Assembly (NCBI GenBank): GCA_020073585.1
Contig: JAIQEV010000020.1
Location: 1-62,609 of the forward strand
Source of the DNA: Terriglobia bacterium
Lineage (GTDB): Bacteria; Acidobacteriota; Terriglobia; Acidiferrales; UBA7541
Direction of reading: 5' to 3'
Length of the DNA stretch: 62,609 bases
Positions 60,255 to 62,609 of the stretch are shown piece after piece. Positions within the stretch are counted from its first letter, which is position 1. Each line of letters begins with the position of its first letter. The position numbers were made by a program, and so were the translations under genes. The notes under the pieces were generated by a model. The model made no database searches, was not told the DNA's origin, and saw only the letters and a list, made by a program, of their open reading frames with translations.

Positions 60255-60818
60255 CTATTGTTTTTTCAGCCACTCTTGCTTGAGGCGCGCGAGGGGAGCC
60301 AGCCGTGGGTCCGTCGCGTGGGTCTCACAGCGGCACTCTTCGTGATTCAAATTGGCGCCGCAGTTGGGGCACAAGCCCCGGCAGTCGCTCCGGCAGATCA
60401 CCTTCATCGGTAGCGCCAGCAGCACCTGTTCGGTCAGCACCTCGGCGAGGAACAGCCCCTCGCCCTGGTAGAAGCCGATCTCCGTATCATCATACTTCAG
60501 CCGCTCTTCCTCCGGCTTCGCGCCCTTGGGCAGCGGCCGGTAGTACAGGTCGAACGGCCGGTGCACTTCCTCGATCACCGGCTCCAGGCACCGCGCGCAC
60601 ACCAGCTCGACCTTGGTCTGCAGCTCCCCTTCGATGTGGATCTGCCCTTCCACCAGCTCGGCCGACGCCCGCACTTCCAGCGGCTCCGCCTGCTTCAGGT
60701 CCGCCGCGCCATAGTCCAGGCTGCCCGGAGCGTAGCTGCGCTGAATGCGCAGCTTGCGGACAGCAAGGTCCTTGACGTCCAGAAACATGCTCTCGCCGCC
60801 TCCAGCGCTCCCGTTCAT
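60255..60818 (-). CDS. YceD/DUF177 family protein
   Basis: 187 residues. DUF177 core: KVELVCARCLEPVIEEVHRP, and a C-terminal zinc-like cluster CRSDCRGLCPNCGANLNHEE then CRCE. The family is linked to 23S rRNA accumulation and is usually found right before rpmF, as here (61-base gap). The start at 60818 is given; an internal ATG at 60788 is equally possible. Confidence 0.9.
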   Translation of the reverse strand: MNGSAGGGESMFLDVKDLAVRKLRIQRSYAPGSLDYGAADLKQAEPLEVRASAELVEGQIHIEGELQTKVELVCARCLEPVIEEVHRPFDLYYRPLPKGAKPEEERLKYDDTEIGFYQGEGLFLAEVLTEQVLLALPMKVICRSDCRGLCPNCGANLNHEECRCETHATDPRLAPLARLKQEWLKKQ

Positions 60819-61034
60819 GCCTCTTCATTATCGAGGCCCCCGCCGCCGCAAGTCAAGAAAACCCCCACCCCCGCCCCCCGCCACGCCACCTCCCCGCCCG
60901 CCCGCCGCCTCGCCATCGCAAAGCCCAGCTACGAATATTCGAGCTGGTCACTGTATTCCACACCCGAGACAGTGGGTGAATTTGGCTCGAATTGTCGGGG
61001 CGGGTGGCCCGGACATGAAGTGCGGAGATGAATT

Positions 61035-61073
61035 GGGGTGCCCCACACGTCGTTTTTACGTGTGGGGCTTTTG
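61035..61073. repeat. REP hairpin, left of the RAYT gene
   Basis: GTGCCCCACACGTCGTTTTT then ACGTGTGGGGC forms a stem of CCCCACACGT/ACGTGTGGGG. It is an inverted copy of the hairpin at 61637-61675, sharing the CGTCGTTTTTACG loop. Confidence 0.85.
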
Positions 61074-61096
61074 TTCTCGTTGTTTCAAGCTTTTCA

Positions 61097-61627
61097 TTAT
61101 CCGACCGGATCGATAGTCACCAATCCACTCTCTCCCTTCGCGTAGAACGACCAACTGCTCCACGGCCAGTCCTTCGGATGCTCCACCAGCTTCCTTGTAA
61201 CCGGATTGGCATGCATGTAGTCGAGCTTCTCGCGAATTTTCCTTTCACTCCAAACATTGAAGTCATAGAAGCGGGGCTGCCAGAAGCGCGGCAGGCTCCG
61301 GTCGCCTTTTGTAAATGCCAAGCGCAGTTGCCCTGTAGGCGCGCGGCGCCTGCTTCTCCGCAGGTCCCGCGAGACGCGCTGCTTCAACACCTTCAATACA
61401 ACGGATGGCGTGGCCTTCGGGGATTCGCTGATGAGCAGATGCACGTGATTGGGCATGACCACGTATCCAACCAGCAAGAATCCATACCGTTCCCGAATCT
61501 TGCCCAGGGCGTTCACGAAGAGATTGCGCGCCCGCATCGTGTCGAGCAGCGGCAACCGCCGGTAGCAACTGAACGTCAGAAAGTGCAGTTCCCCGCGCCC
61601 GTAGTAACGCTTCAGACCCTTCGGCAT
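61097..61627 (-). CDS. REP-associated tyrosine transposase (RAYT, IS200-like)
   Basis: 176 residues. HUH nuclease motif: VVMPNHVHLLI (His61, His63); KLDYMHANPV and HPKDWPWSSWSFY are typical of the RAYT branch. Such proteins cut single-stranded REP hairpins at their flanks. The gene is bracketed by two inverted copies of one hairpin (61035-61073 and 61637-61675), and a 12-base inverted pair CGGGTGGCCCGG (61001) and CCGGGCCACCCG (61759) lies further out. ATG at 61627. Confidence 0.93.
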   Translation of the reverse strand: MPKGLKRYYGRGELHFLTFSCYRRLPLLDTMRARNLFVNALGKIRERYGFLLVGYVVMPNHVHLLISESPKATPSVVLKVLKQRVSRDLRRSRRRAPTGQLRLAFTKGDRSLPRFWQPRFYDFNVWSERKIREKLDYMHANPVTRKLVEHPKDWPWSSWSFYAKGESGLVTIDPVG

Positions 61628-61636
61628 CGAACACCA

Positions 61637-61675
61637 CCAAAACCCCCACGCGTAAAAACGACGCGTGGGGCACCC
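61637..61675. repeat. REP hairpin, right of the RAYT gene
   Basis: CCCCCACGCGTAAAAACGAC then GCGTGGGGCACCC is the reverse complement of the left hairpin apart from paired base changes in the stem (ACACGT versus ACGCGT), which keep the stem pairing. Confidence 0.85.
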
Positions 61676-61840
61676 TCGTTTCAGTGTGTCATGGTGTATT
61701 GCAATAGTGGTATCCTCTCTTCGATGAACGTCGTCAAGAGAAATGATCGGGAGATAGCCCGGGCCACCCGCCCATGGACTGGGGGCTCAGCCGTGCACGA
61801 CACATACGCCTGCTACAACAAGCCCTGAGAGGTAGAGACT

Positions 61841-62281
61841 TTGTTCGGATATCGTATAGAATCAGACTTCGACCCTGCCAAAGAGCAAAGAAGGGACCGC
61901 CTCGGATGGACCCTTATCGGCGGTACCGCGCTAGGCCTTCTGTACCTATTTTCGGGGCGATCCTTTTCCACCGAAATCTTCCAGAGTTGGGTCGCAACCA
62001 GTCTATTTTACGGCGACAATTTCTATGTCCGGCGAAGAGACGATCTCGGCAAGCCGTGGCTTTGGAAAGCGATCTTCGCAACCATTCCATTTCATGTTTT
62101 TTATTTAGTTGGCATATTTTGGTCGGACCGGGCGTTTCCAGAAGTAATGACCAAGGCAATCGTGTTCATCCCAGTCCTCGCGCTAGGTTTTGCAATTGAG
62201 TCTATTCAAATGCAAAGGGTTATAGATCGCTTCAAACCCTCAAAAGCAAACCAAATAGAAGGGCCGATGACACAAACGTAG
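61841..62281 (+). CDS. Membrane protein, hypothetical
   Basis: 146 residues from a TTG at 61841 with GAGAGGTAG upstream. Three hydrophobic segments: LGWTLIGGTALGLLYLFSG, AIFATIPFHVFYLVGIFW and AIVFIPVLALGFAIESIQ. No family recognised. The GC content is clearly below that of the core genes, and it lies between a RAYT unit and an IS element, so it may be acquired DNA. Confidence 0.6.
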   Translation: MFGYRIESDFDPAKEQRRDRLGWTLIGGTALGLLYLFSGRSFSTEIFQSWVATSLFYGDNFYVRRRDDLGKPWLWKAIFATIPFHVFYLVGIFWSDRAFPEVMTKAIVFIPVLALGFAIESIQMQRVIDRFKPSKANQIEGPMTQT

Positions 62282-62380
62282 TGGCGGCAATAGCAGCGGT
62301 TTCACTCTCGGCATCCGCGCACCCGGCCAAACATATAGGCAGTGCTTGGCTGCGAATGCTCATACATATAGTGCTGGCGG

Positions 62381-62609
62381 TGACCTGCTCCCCTCAATCC
62401 GCAGGGAAGTGTATATGATTCTGCGGAATGAGGAGGAGTGTGATGTCGAAGGGAAAGCACAGCGAAGCGGAGATGATCGGAGCGCTGAAACAATTGGAAG
62501 CGGGGCGGCGGGCTGAGGATGTAGGCCGCGAGATGGGCGTCTCGAAGCACACGATCTACGCCTGGAAGGCGAAGTACGGGGGCTTGGATGTGAACGAGGC
62601 GCAGCGGCT
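62381..62609 (+). mobile_element. IS3-family insertion sequence, left end, running off the window
   Basis: TGACCTGCTCCCCTCAATCC at 62381 looks like the left terminal repeat of an IS3-family (IS51/IS407-like) element, about 60 bases before the first transposase gene. The rest lies outside the window, so the right end and target duplication cannot be seen. Confidence 0.65.
62443..62609 (+). CDS. IS3-family transposase OrfA, partial
   Basis: The frame from the ATG at 62443 reads SKGKHSEAEMIGALKQLEAG then RRAEDVGREMGVSKHTIYAW and KAKYGGLDVNEAQR, a typical helix-turn-helix OrfA of the IS3 family. AGGAGGAG precedes the start. It continues past the window edge; the DDE nuclease OrfB is not visible. 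Confidence 0.9.
   Translation, partial: MSKGKHSEAEMIGALKQLEAGRRAEDVGREMGVSKHTIYAWKAKYGGLDVNEAQR

Overview
The window reads as a chromosomal piece of a GC-rich member of the Acidobacteriota, probably Terriglobia-like. The taxonomic signs are a VWFA-related protein of the type largely confined to Acidobacteria (9.9-11.0 kb), a CadC-type winged-helix/TolB-like/TPR regulator, FecR-like surface proteins and intergenic repeats of the kind scattered through acidobacterial genomes. This placement is inferred from gene content only; there is no rRNA gene in the window.

Region by region: (1) 0-7.2 kb, minus strand, is one tight operon: a degenerate amidohydrolase, a BadH-like SDR, four subunits of a class I benzoyl-CoA-reductase-like enzyme in the order C-B-A-D, and a CaiB-type CoA-transferase cut off at its 3' end by a fragment of a sterol desaturase. 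An exact CRP/FNR-type palindrome lies just upstream of the first gene. (2) 7.7-19.4 kb holds tRNA-Glu(CTC), a zinc-ribbon protein, queF, a coiled-coil membrane protein, the VWFA protein, a Lon-like protease, formate-THF ligase, a ParE-type toxin-antitoxin pair lying between two long direct repeats, an AI-2E family permease and an MFS transporter. GC skew flips sign inside the MFS gene. (3) 19.4-31.7 kb holds an alanine/serine-glyoxylate aminotransferase, a lower-GC DUF5916/TPR-regulator pair, an orphan BrnA antitoxin, a likely selenocysteine-containing AhpD-like protein, an acyl desaturase, small secreted proteins and a PpiD-like foldase. (4) 31.9-43.4 kb holds the rod-shape genes mreB-mreC-mreD and mrdA-rodA, separated by a minus-strand block with thrC and a shikimate-kinase-like gene. 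(5) 43.7-51.5 kb holds an RNase E/G with a very long disordered insertion, folD, coaE, an HtrA protease, an acyltransferase and a FecR-like protein. (6) 51.6-60.8 kb, minus strand, holds electron-transfer genes (ETF-QO, etfA, etfB) and the lipid/ribosome cluster fabF-acpP-fabG-fabD-plsX-rpmF-yceD. (7) 61.0-62.6 kb is mobile DNA: a RAYT transposase bracketed by inverted REP hairpins, a membrane protein, and the left end of an IS3-family element running off the window.

Functional links: the reductase cluster could feed CoA-bound cyclic compounds into beta-oxidation, whose electrons would pass through EtfAB and ETF-QO. Formate-THF ligase and FolD form a one-carbon pair. MreBCD, PBP2 and RodA form the elongasome. 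The Fab/Acp/PlsX set links fatty-acid synthesis to phospholipid synthesis. The observations I rate highest are the in-frame UGA at the second Cys position of an AhpD CxxC motif, the reductase operon with its CRP/FNR-like operator, the kinase-threonine synthase pairing, the within-gene GC-skew switch, and the split S1 domain of RNase E/G.
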